Positions 48,531-59,135 of a DNA stretch of 64,000 nucleotides are shown in pieces. Location of the stretch: positions 186,001 through 250,000 of the forward strand of contig JAWUZG010000137.1 of NCBI GenBank assembly GCA_036785705.1. The letters are read 5' to 3'. Under the pieces are notes generated by a model. It did no database searches. It was not told where the DNA came from and was given only the letters and a program-made list of their open reading frames with translations. Position 1 is the first letter of the stretch; each line of letters opens with the position of its first letter. A program made the translations under genes and the position numbers. The DNA is from Acanthornis magna. Lineage: Eukaryota; Chordata; Aves; Passeriformes; Acanthizidae.

Positions 48531-49754
48531 GAATTGGAAAAATCTCCAGACTCTTTTAAACCTTGAATATGTCCATGAATTCTACATATATTTCTACTTA
48601 TACTTATCTAGGGGAGGCAGCTGTACTTTTCATGTGATTTGTAATTCAAACGCTAAAGGAGAATTAACAGGAGAATTCAAAATGAGAGATAATGGGACAA
48701 TTTTGCATGTAGTCATGTGGTTAATTTTAGGCATATCCAGTACAGCAAATTGTGTCCCATGAATGAGTTACACATCACCTTCTCAACAAAGCAAGATTTC
48801 TCAAGAGGAAAATTGACTGCAATATTAGCAAAAATAAAAATAAAATATGGAAGATAGAACCTTTCAGAATAATGATCTCTACACATTTCTTTTTTTTAAT
48901 ATTATGGTTTTAAGAAAAGCTAGAAACTCAGGTAAATGGGCAATTAACATTAATGCGAGTTGCCCACTCAGCAATAAACCAAGTTTTAATTAATCCATGA
49001 TTTATGCCAGGCACCTTGCTTGTGATATGACCCCTGGAAATCTCTACAGCTGTTGTTGCAATCAAGAACATGTTCGGTATTGGCTCAGTCTCCACAGATA
49101 AAATAAAAAGGAGATAAATCATAGTTATGGCTACAATCAGGGTGTCTTACAGCTGTGACCTGAGAACCTGTACACACATACACATTTCCATTGAATTGCA
49201 ATAAATACTGAGATTGGTGTTAGCTATACTGCATTATTTGGGTAGCCATAATTTCCAGATTATTAACCTAATCATTTAAGAAGAACTTTTCACAGCATTA
49301 ATCCCATTTAAATTTAAGATGGAAACATTCAGAAGAAGAGAAGCTCTATTAGCTGCACAATGTGAAGCAAATGGGAACACAGAATGCAGCTGAGTTAAAG
49401 TCAGAGAGAAAGGGAAATATTCTATAGACATTAGTTAGTCCATAAGTATCAAGCAAAAAAGTAGTTTACTTTGTCGTTTTCCTCAACAACATACCCAGCG
49501 TGATCTGAGACTGAAGTCAGTATCTATATTTAGTAAAGTACCATAGAAACCAGCTGAAGGTGCACAGCACGGAAAACATTCTGAGACAGAGAGTAGAGTA
49601 AGGTATGTCATCACATAAAAATAGGGCCAGATTCTCATATCCTGTAAATCTTAGAGATTTAATTGCACTGAAGTAGCAGGATTCCAATGGAACATAAGAA
49701 TTTGTGACTGCATCTATATTACCCATATGTATAATAATAAACACAATAGTTGAT
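48531..49754. other. Non-coding interval, nothing recognised
   Basis: AT-rich sequence with no frame or repeat recognised. Confidence 0.55.
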
Positions 49755-50440
49755 ATCAGATCACAGAATAAAGTAGATTGGAAATGACCATTGAGATCAT
49801 CAAGTCCAACCTTTTACTGAACACCACTATGTCAACCAGACCATGGCACAAAATGCCACATCTTGTCTTTCTTTAAATACCTCCAGGGATGGTGATTCCA
49901 CCACCTCTTTTTGTCAGCCCGTTCTAATGTCTATTCACCTTTTCTGTGAAAAAAATTCTTCCTAATGTATGAACTAAAACTCCCCTGGTGCAGCTTAAGA
50001 TTATGTCCTCTTGTCCAGTTGTTTGTTCCCTGGGAGAAGAGACTGACCTGGCTACAGCTTCCTCTCCTTTCAGGCAATTGTAGAGAGTGATAAGAGCTCC
50101 TCTGAGCCTCCTTTTCTCTGGGCTAAACATTCCCAGCTCCCTCAGCTGTTCCTCATCAGACCTGTGCTCCAGATCCTAAGGAAATCTTAATTACCTTTCC
50201 CTGGACATGTTCCAGCCCCTCAATGTCCTTCTTGTAGAGAGGGGCCCAGGGCTGAACACAGCACTTGAGATGTGGCCTGACCAGGGCCCAGCACACAGGA
50301 AGAACCACTTCCCTGATCCTGCTGCTCTCCTTACTTCTGATATAGGCTAGGTGCTATTGGCCTTCTTGGATGCCTTTTGGATACCTTCTTAGTCATCTAT
50401 GGGAAGATTGCTGGCTCGTGTTCAGCCAGTGTTGGCCATA
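49755..50440 (-). mobile_element. CR1 LINE fragment, 3' end preserved
   Basis: Starts with 'cagatcacagaataaagtagattggaaatgacc...atcaagtccaacc', the complement of the CR1 3' tail. It continues through 'ctcttgtccagttgtttgttccctgggagaagagactgacc', 'ctgagcctccttttctctgggctaaacattcccagctccctcagctgttcctcatcaga' and 'gcccagggctgaacacagcacttgagatgtggcctgaccagggc', ending near 'ggctcgtgttcagcc'. This is the usual order of the 3' part of ORF2 and the 3' UTR. It is truncated before the RT catalytic box. Confidence 0.93.
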
Positions 50441-50559
50441 TATACCTTGTATAAACAGCATAAATGTGAGAGGAAGCATTAAGGATTTTTAATAGCCTTG
50501 AGATTGATGCTTACTAGTCTTTGAAAAACTGATTTTTTATATTTTATATAATTGTACTC

Positions 50560-51120
50560 AGTCATGCTGGGATGGAGTTACTTTTTCTTCAAAACAGCTC
50601 AGACTGTTGCTTTTCAATGCTTTAGACTGTTGATCAGAGCAGTGCTGGTAAAAAGCTGACACTGAGCTGTGCTTGCATCAATACCTGTTCTGTTTCTTCA
50701 GGTGACCCTCCAGTGGGTTGGGAGGGGTCACAGCTGGAACAGTCGACCCCAATGTCCAAGGGGATATCCTATAACATACAGCATTACACTCAGTAATAAA
50801 AGCTCCAGGAAAGGAGAAGAGAGGTGGGGCATTTATGGTTATCTCCTTTGTCTCCCCATGAAACCGAACATGTGATGAGGCCTTGCTCTTTCCTTGAAAT
50901 GGCTAAACACTTGCCCATGGGGAATAGTAAAGCAATTCCTTATTTATTTTTGCCTGCACGAACAGTTTCCTTTATCTTTATGTCTCAATTCATGTGTTTC
51001 TTTCACTTTTGTCCTTCTGATTCTCTGGCCCATCTCTGTGGGAGAGTGGGCAAGTGGCTTGACAGGGACTTAGCGCTTGTCCAGGGTCAACCTGCTGCTG
51101 TGGTGTCGCCTGTTGGCATG
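50560..51120 (+). mobile_element. Avian ERV LTR (copy 2), probable solo LTR
   Basis: In order on the plus strand: 'atgctgggatggagtta...ttcttc' (U3 start), 'gttgggaggggtcacagctggaacag', 'gaccccaatgtccaaggggatat', a decayed TATA (taataaaag, 50794-50802), 'gatgaggccttgctctttccttgaaatggctaaacac', 'cctttatctttatgtctcaattcatg' and 'ccttctgattctctggcccatc...gagtgggcaagtggc'. This matches an avian LTR type I recognise and the minus-strand copy at 24.6 kb. It extends past the U5 part that copy 1 has lost. No retroviral genes flank it. The terminal dinucleotides and target duplication could not be fixed. Confidence 0.7.
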
Positions 51121-51954
51121 TGAATGTGGGGGCTCCCAAAAATAAATTCCATAAATTCCTAGCTCCACTATTGTTAGCAACATAGGAAAAGCCTTAACAT
51201 ATTACCTCAGAAAAAATTAGATCAGTTATGCATATTTATTAGAAATTAAGGTGGCTCTGTTTAAGCTCTTAGTGCCTCTGAAATAGGAATTCATTCCAGT
51301 TTCCTTGTATGTATGTCAGGATACATATGAAACAACTAAAAATGTGACCATGTTTCTAAATGACACTGAAAACATAATCAACTTTTCTTTTCAACTTTGC
51401 GTTTTGTGCTTTGCCAACGGTTTCCTATTTCTTAACTTAGTGAAATGAATTTTAACACCACATTATCAGTCCATCTCACTCCTACTGAGCTGATTTACTC
51501 AGTTTTAGCTCTGTTGAGTACATGTTCACCTCGCCATGCAGGGCAACTGGAAATATGTGTAAAATAATTCTTTCTTTGAATATATATATAGAGATGTCAA
51601 GTCTAGTTTTCTGTTCTAAAAGTTTCAGCAAAAGTCGTAGGTATGGATAAAAAACTTAGGATCTATAAAGCAAACAAGTTAGCTAATTACTAAAAATAAG
51701 GGATCACATTTTCTTGAATTTTTTGATTCATATTTCAAATGTGTCTCTCCAAGGAAGGAACAGAAGCATTCAGTACAGAAATTCAAGTAGTTTTGTATTA
51801 TATAAAAGAACATATCAATAATTGTAACATATTTAAATCACTATAATTAATGTTTAGAGCTTGTTAATAATTTTATTCACTATAGTTTGAACACTGTATT
51901 TTAATCACTATAATTAATGTTTTAACCATGTACACCTACTAAGAACCCCCACTC
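51121..51954. other. Non-coding interval with a 20-bp direct repeat
   Basis: AT-rich sequence. AATCACTATAATTAATGTTT occurs at 51836-51855 and 51903-51922, 67 bp apart, with a partial third copy (ttcactatagttt) between them, suggesting a small decayed tandem array. No gene is seen. Confidence 0.6.
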
Positions 51955-52700
51955 CACAATGAGTAACTTCTGGCCAGGCAGCCCTCAGGGAGGCAGGGGT
52001 AGGACAGCAGCAGCTCACAGCTGGATAAATACATTATGCAAAGGGTGAGCCACTGGCTCATGGGTCAGGCACAAAGGGTTACAGTGAATGGGGTGACATC
52101 AGGCTGGGGACCTGTCATTAGTGGGGTTCCACAGGGCTCCATCCTCGGCCCTGTGCTCTTCAACAGCTTCATGAAGGACCTGGATGCAGAACTGGAAGGG
52201 ATACTAAGTAAGATTACAGATAATCCAAAATGGGAGGAGCTGTTGACTCCCTCAAAGGCAGGGAGGCCCTGCAGAGGGACAGCAGCAAATCGGAGATGGG
52301 CAATCAGCAGCTGTATGCAGTTCAACAAGGGAAAGTGCCAGATTCTGCACCCGGGACAGGGCAATCCTGGATGTATGGACAGACTAGGGAAGGAGAGGCT
52401 GGAGAGCAGTGCTGTAGAAAAGGACCTGAGGATCCTGGTCCATGGCAAGTTGAATTTGAGTCAGCAGTGCTCTGGCAGCCAGGAGGGCCAACCCTGCCCT
52501 GGGGCAGCATCTCCAGCCAGGCAAGGGAGGGGATTGTCCTGCTCTGCTCTGCACTGGGGTGGCCTCACCTCGAGTGCTTGGGGCAGCTTTGGAAACATGG
52601 TGTGGCTCTTGGTGATGGTCCTGTGCAGGGCCAGGACTTGATGATCCTTGTGAGTGCCTTCCAACTCAGCATATTCTATGAATCTCTGACTCTGTGATCT
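51955..52700 (+). mobile_element. CR1 LINE, 5'-truncated, 3' end preserved
   Basis: Enters CR1 ORF2 just before RT motif B and runs to the 3' tail (gtgccttccaactcagcatattctatgaatctctgactctgtgat). The 5' limit is approximate. The remaining ORF2 is split over two frames. Confidence 0.92.
52036..52697 (+). pseudogene. CR1 ORF2 reverse transcriptase remnant
   Basis: Residues 29-38 of the frame starting at 52036 read SGVPQGSILG, the intact RT motif B. Residues 60-63 (52213-52224) read I-T-D-N in place of the catalytic F-A-D-D. Straight after this the coding frame shifts: the next conserved segment (G-G-A-V-D-S-L-K-G-R-E-A-L) is read in the frame starting at 52230. The protein would be both frameshifted and catalytically altered. 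Confidence 0.88.
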
Positions 52701-55700
52701 TTGCTCCTCGCAGAAGTGATAGTGGATTGCCACCTCCCAGCTTCCTGATTTCTTTCTTTATCTTAGGATTTTATATTATCTCACAGGAGTGCTTTTCCTC
52801 TTGAAGTCTGGGGCTGCTAACTAGCACTGTCTGAACACTCTTAGCTCGCCCTGCAATGTCACCTGTCTTACTATAGATCTCTACTCCATGAACCTCCTCA
52901 CAGCTTGGCAGTTTCCTCAGCAGCCTGAGCAATGGTTACGCACTGAACCAGGCCAAAATTCACCTTCAATGACCTACTGTTGAAGTTCTAGCACGATGGT
53001 TAATGTACCCTATTGATTTTATAGGATTTGGCTTAGCCTTCAGCATGTACAACTCAGAGATGGACTCTCACTTTGTTATTTGTTCCACAGACTGATCTTG
53101 GACTGATCTTAGAAGGTGTCCCTAAAGGTTGTCGCTATTTTCTGAAGTTAACTCAGTTGTATATATAGAGAAAATTTTTAATACAATTGGTGATAATATT
53201 TGGGGTTTTGTAACAGAGTAGCTGACTTGCTTCAGCCTGATTGTCTCCTTTCATCTCCTGTTCAACCAGACTGCTTTGATGTGAGGCTGTGTCTTTGAAT
53301 GAGACTTGGTAATTATTTGTCATCAACTCATTTGAATGCTGTAAATGCTTCTATCTTGCAAGACCAGACATACACATGCAGAAAATACACAGCAAACAGA
53401 TACATAACTAACAATACAAAAAATGCGTTGACAATGACTGATTGCTTTTCCCATCCTTTCTCATCACATTATGCGCAATATGACCCCTTACACCATGCAA
53501 CTCATTAGAAACAGCAATTTTTGAGTATTTAAAAGACCTATGCAAGATGAAAACATCTGCCAGAGTCCCACAGGGAATGTCAACCCTAGGAAACTGAAAA
53601 ACCCTGAGGTCACATGGCATATGCCTCCTTTAGACCTGGAGTATAAAAGTGACTCGTTTCTGTTCTGTGTATTACAGTGATTATTGATCTTCAGTATATC
53701 CTTCTTTTGCCATTCCATCTGCCAACACTTTGTGCTGAACAGAACTTTCCTTTCTAGTTGTATGATCTAACAGCATAAGAAAAATCCAAGTTTAGAATCT
53801 TGTGTTCAAACCAAATGCATCAGTGAAACAAAAGGCCATTATGAGCAGAATGAAGGTAATCAAAGACTAATGCACTTTCCTACTGGTTCCACTTATTTCC
53901 CCCTGCTTCAACATTCTTGCCTGAGTTTCTTTAGTTTCATTCATATCTATAGTTTCATTCACATAATTCATAAAATATTTCTTTTATTTCATTCATATCA
54001 TAGTAGGCATAGAGTACCTACTAGCCTAGATTCAAGACAAAAAGTGACATAAAATGTCACTGAACATCTGATAACAAAGAGTTCAGTAAGGAAGGGTTTG
54101 AACTTCTGAATTCATTGTACTGAAGCAAGTACTTATTGCTTCCAAAAGGTATCACAGTGTATTTCTGTGTAATAACGGACTTGCCTGAATTCTTTTGAGT
54201 GTTATATGATTTTGGTCTCATTTTATTTACTGTATGATTTTGACAGTAAGAGCAGCTGAAAAAAATCATAAACCTGGAAAACACATTTAAACCTTGTTTG
54301 CTCCCTTGAGTTGTATTGATACCTTGATTGGAAGACCCAAATTTTCATATTTCTGCTGGAATCAACAAAATGGAGAAGCATCAAAAATTTACAAATTTGA
54401 GAGAATACAAACATTACATCAAATTGTAGTAATGCTTAGAAAAACAAGACGAAAAATTAGTGAATATAACAGGATTCTTTTTTATATTAAAATATATTTA
54501 CTAAATATAGTTTAGGAAGTAATTCAGATTTTATAATAACAAAAAGAAAAAACCTTAACACTATAGTAGCTTTATCAGTGCTATTCATTTTGTCATTTAA
54601 TTCCACCATGCACATCTCACGGCAATTTATCCACTAAAAATTTTATTCTGCTTTTATTCTAACAAATAGGAAAAAAAACTATTCAAGTAATTTTGCTTCC
54701 TACGTCAATATTTTTACTTAACAGTAAATTAATAGGGTACAAGGTTTTAAGATTCTGATGTCATTATAGCACATAACTCTTTTTTTTTTTTTTGAGTTTT
54801 TAAGTTTTATCAGATTTCTTTATTGATTGAATTTCGGAATATGATGTCAGATCATGTATAACTTGCAGGGATATTAATCTTAGAAGCTTTATCTGCAAGC
54901 AATCTACACGCCTGTCAAGAAGATACATAATTTATCTGCATGACCATACTGCATTCTCTAGACTTTTCAGATTTGAAAAGCCATAACCATTCAGAAATTA
55001 TATACACAAAATTCTGCATAAAATCACTATTTGAAAGTCTGTGTAAGAGACATAAAGCAAACATACTCTGGAAATACTTCTGCACCTTACTGTGGGAAAA
55101 AAAGTAAAAAATAAGATTATTCAAACTCTAACTAAACAGAGGACTTTTACTGGCATTAGGTTCACCTTATTTACTTCTCTGTAGTATCAGAGTCATAGCA
55201 ATTGTATATTAGCTCTAAATATAAAACTGAAATACACAAAAAACCTGGACCTGTATAATCATCTCCTATTTCAGTATTCTCATCTACATACATTGCTATT
55301 CGTTTAGTAGCTGAAATAATTCGAGGGCTTCATAAAGCTTTATCCAAACTTTCTGCAGGGGAGTTAGTGCATTAACACATATTTTCCGATAGCTCAGAAT
55401 GATAGAGAAGAGATTGCATCGTCTTTTTATTCATAGTTCCCACTAATGACATTTTCCAAAGATTTCTTATTCTAATTACAAATTCAAGTCCTCACACAAT
55501 ATGCTATGGGTCATTTTTGCTTGATGAGCTTTACAGTAACTTTTAATGTAAGCGTATCTACTAAAGAAGAAATGTCAGGATTTGTGGCAGTTCTTCTGAA
55601 TGTAAAAAGTTATGAAGTTGATTTAGTATAGTTTTCTCCTCAGCATTTTTGAATATACAAAATTTGATCATTTCATAGTATTTATGCCACATTTACTACT

Positions 55701-56029
55701 TCTTCTCTTTCTGATTTATTACTGTTTCCCATCATTTTAGAACACAACACACATAACAGTCTTTTTTGTTAGAGCTGGACAGAGACAACCATTCCTAAAT
55801 ATTTGCATTTTGTAAGGACTTAGATACACTTGAAAGAAGTCCTAAGGGCACTTTGGAAAAAAATGCATCTTATCACTCTGAGATAAAATGGTAACATTTT
55901 CTAAAATATTTCTTATAGCTTTATGATCATAAAAATGTTCAATTTTTACTGACAACGACAGTGTAAAATGCATATATAGGTAAACAAAATCTTTTGCACT
56001 GAATGAAAAAAAAATCCATTTTTATAAGA
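52701..56029. other. Non-coding interval, nothing recognised
   Basis: AT-rich sequence with a 14-base T run at 54780-54793 and a short repeated TTTCATTCATATC motif near 53.93-54.0 kb. No credible gene or transposon. Confidence 0.55.
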
Positions 56030-56139
56030 CTGTCTGTCTTTTGCAGCTGCTAGTTGTGTACGCAAATTTTGCAACACATTTATTTCGTTCTCAGTTAAAT
56101 TAGTCTCCCTGCCAATGTCTGCAAACATAGCCAGCAATT
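56030..56139 (-). other. Possible orphan exon or pseudogene fragment
   Basis: A minus-strand frame reads ELLAMFADIGRETNLTENEI followed by NVLQNLRTQLAAAKDRQ. It has a balanced, helix-forming composition (many E, N, L, R, A, K) that differs from the Phe/Ile/Cys/Ser-rich chance frames elsewhere here, and it keeps two CpGs. A possible acceptor (atattcag) lies directly upstream at 56140-56141. No good donor follows: 'cagacagtctta' is weak, and the frame runs on into low-complexity F-F-F to a stop at 55946. I do not recognise the protein. It could be a real exon with a poor donor, a decayed pseudogene, or chance. Confidence 0.3.
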
Positions 56140-56179
56140 CTGAATATTTAGGGTTAAAATTAATTTTGTAAGCATAAAA

Positions 56180-57656
56180 CTAGGTACCAATCTTACAGTC
56201 GAATCTTTTTTCATTATTTCCAAGCATAGTGAAAAACATTAGAAATTAGTTTCTTTGCATATATTCTCAAAATTTGAACTGCATTGTCTGAAACCATAAT
56301 TTGATTAATACTCTATCCACTCACATACTTCCTCATTTCTCTTTACTACTCAATAATCATATGGTATCACATACTACATATATCCATGTTATGTACATGT
56401 TCATATAGCTTGTTTAGTTTGTTTCCTAATATTATTTTCAGACTAGGTACAGATTTTTTGTGTCAGGCAAAAAGAAGTGACTAACTTCAACAGAAGCCCA
56501 GGGGAAAGGTCTGCTTGTGAATCTCAGCTGCATGTCAGCCAAGGTGTTTCCAGTGTTCTCCTTCTGCAAGAAAAAACACGCATTTGAGTTTCCACCTCCA
56601 ACCCATTGTTTATTTGGAAACTGCAGGAGCAAAGATCAGCTCACATTGGAGTCAAAGTATTTATTGCTAGGGTCCTATAAACTGTGTCCTATATAACTGG
56701 AACTATGAACCTGCAGAGACCCTTGTTAGAGTTTAATGGACTGGCAAGGTCAGCACAGCTTTCATAGTGAAAATGAAAATGCTGTCTAGGAGTTTAGTGA
56801 ACACAATGACATTTCTGCATGCCCCCAAAAATTCCTGAGAGCATCTGGAGCTGGTTTGATCTTCTTGGAACATTGACTTTTCTTCTTCTTTCTCTCACAA
56901 GTACCTTTCTTTCTGAGGGCAAGCTTGTTTGTCTGCATATAGAGAGAATAGGTTCTTGTTCAGAGAGAAAAGTTGGAGGCCTTTTCTTGAGAATTGGTTT
57001 CAAACCTAGTCTCAGTATCTTCCTCACGAGAAAAATGTAATTCCACCTTTCAGCTCTCTGCATTCCTCATGGGAAAGAGAAAGGCAATAACCAGTCTAAT
57101 TACACAAAGTTTAGGGCAAATATTTTCAGCATGACTTTACAATGAGACTTAGGTTACTGCTACAAATTTGGTTTGCCTTAAAGTGGCTGTACTTTCCTTA
57201 ATCGAGTGTTTGCAAATAATATCCAACATGTTCATATCCATTTACAAAGCCTAAGATTGCCAGCCGTGTTATACATCCAGAAAAACTGGCAGATTTATTT
57301 ACAGAATAATTTTATAAAATAGGAATAAGTGGGGAAAAAAAATCTTCTTGCCATCTATAGAAACTTTGATTCCTCAGAATGGCTGCTATGTTTATATCTC
57401 ATTACCCAATTCATTCAGAATATTAGTGCTGGAGGGCTAATGAAGCCTTCTCTCAGTCTCACAATACATATTAAAGCAGCCAACAAATCTTTACTGTTAT
57501 GAAATCTATTAATTCTTTGAGGTCAGCTTTCATGGTGCAATCAGGAGTACAACCACTACTTACAAACCCACAGAGAATAAGTTTTTAAGGGCTCTCCAAA
57601 TATTACTTCTTTTGGGTGAAAAGAAAATAAAAACCTGTTATTCAGTGCCACATTAG
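56180..57656. other. Non-coding interval, nothing recognised
   Basis: No repeat family or coding region identified. The overlapping frames near 56.8-57.06 kb on both strands are composition artefacts. Confidence 0.55.
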
Positions 57657-59135
57657 AGGAATCATAGAATATGGAATATTGGAAGGGGATCTCAGGGTTT
57701 TCCTTGAAGAGTTTGACTGATACTGACAGAGTTGACTGACACTGAACTTGTGCACCAAGACCTTTCCACAGCCAGGTAGATCCCATCCTGTCCTGCACTC
57801 CTGGGTTATATTTTTCCAGGTGCAATCCCTCAGACTTGTCCTTGTTGAACTTCCTAAGGTTCTAGCCAGCACACTCTTTCAGCCCATCCAGGTCTTCCTG
57901 CAGGGTGGCTCTCCCTGCCGAGGTGCCCATTTTACCACTCAGTTAGGTATCGTTGGCAAACCTCATCAGGTTACATTTGATCCTATTTTCCAGGCACTTA
58001 CGGAAACATTAGACATCACTGAGCCTAGAGCTGGTCCCTGTGGACACCACTTGTGCCAAGCTGGGAAAGGAGCTGTTCACCACCACTCCTGGGGTGAGAC
58101 TGGTCAGCCAGTCCCACATCCACCACATAGACCACTGATCTAAATCGTAACACAAAACTTTCTCTAAGAAGAGGTGGTGGAAGACCCTGTGGAAAGCCTT
58201 GAAGAAATCCAGGTAGACAGTGTCCACTGCTTGCTGCACATCAACAAAGTAGGTCACATTGTTGTAGAATGCGATTGTTTGTCAAACACAATTTGCATTT
58301 GGTAAATCCATGCTGGCTTTTCCCAATCATGTGCTTCATCTGACTCGTGATGTCCTCCAGGAGGATTTGTTCCATAACTTTCCTAGTCACTGAAGTAAAA
58401 CTGCTGGGCTTATAATTTCCTGAATTCTCCTTTAAGCCCTTCTTGTTAGATGGGGGTGACAGCCTTGTTCCAGGCTTCTGGGAAGATCTCCATGACTTCT
58501 CAAAGACTATGGAGAGCAGCTTCACAGTGATATCAACCTTAACACTCTCAGGCAGATATTGTCCCATTGATCTGTGTAGGGGTTAAGCTCCTGTAAAAGT
58601 TCACACACCAAATCTTCCCTCACTAACTATTGGCCTGTGTTTGCATCAACTTGGATTGTTGTTCCCAAAGCCTGGAGTCAAACAGCATTGGTAAAAATGG
58701 AGGTGAAGGAAGGAAGCATAGAGAACCTCTGCCTTTTCAGCATTATTGGTGATGAATTCCCTTCTGTTTAACAGTGGGCCACTATTTTCCTCCTCTCTAT
58801 GCTTGGTCTTTACAAAGAACCATTTCTTGTGGATTTTGACATCTTCGGCCGACTTTAAAGCCTGAGATTTTGCTTTTCTAACTGCATCTTTGCAATCTCT
58901 GGCTGTGAATTTGTAGTTCTCAACAGGTATTTGTCCACTTTGTCGTCTCTGGTATGCCTCTATTCTGGTTTCAAACAGACTCAGAAACTTGCAGACTTCA
59001 TGTGAGTTGTCACACCATATTTCAGTTATTCCTACAAATTCCCGACTTTCTAACTGCACGTGGAGTCCCAGCTCCTCCTGTTTTTCCCCTAGACTGTGTG
59101 CATTTGTACACGTGCACTTGAGATGGTTGGCCTAG
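57657..59135 (-). mobile_element. CR1 LINE with endonuclease core missing
   Basis: Left end 'gaggaatcatagaatatggaatattggaagggg' is the decayed CR1 3' tail. Moving right, the minus strand encodes in reverse order the RT C-terminal half, RT motif A, the RT N-terminal segment, the EN-RT linker, and then the very start of the endonuclease domain (L-K-C-T-C-T-N...EKQEELG, near 59,080-59,130). This is the longest CR1 copy in the window and looks more diverged than the others. The endonuclease core between about 'EIWCDNSH' and the linker is absent. Confidence 0.9.
57949..59130 (-). pseudogene. CR1 ORF2 (EN start, linker, RT) remnant
   Basis: Frame 58646-59059 carries the endonuclease start (REFVGITEIWCDNSH) and then the linker (DCKDAVRKAKSQ, HKKWFF, GPLLNRREF). 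Frame 58241-58567 has the RT N-terminal part (KVMEQILLEDI, IGKSQHGFTK); it is in phase with the first but separated by stops. Frame 58009-58257, in another phase, has RT motif A (AVDTVYLDFFKAF), where the catalytic aspartate of Y-L-D-F is kept. The second catalytic box reads F-A-N-D at 57949-57960: the first aspartate has become asparagine. The copy is not functional. Confidence 0.85.
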
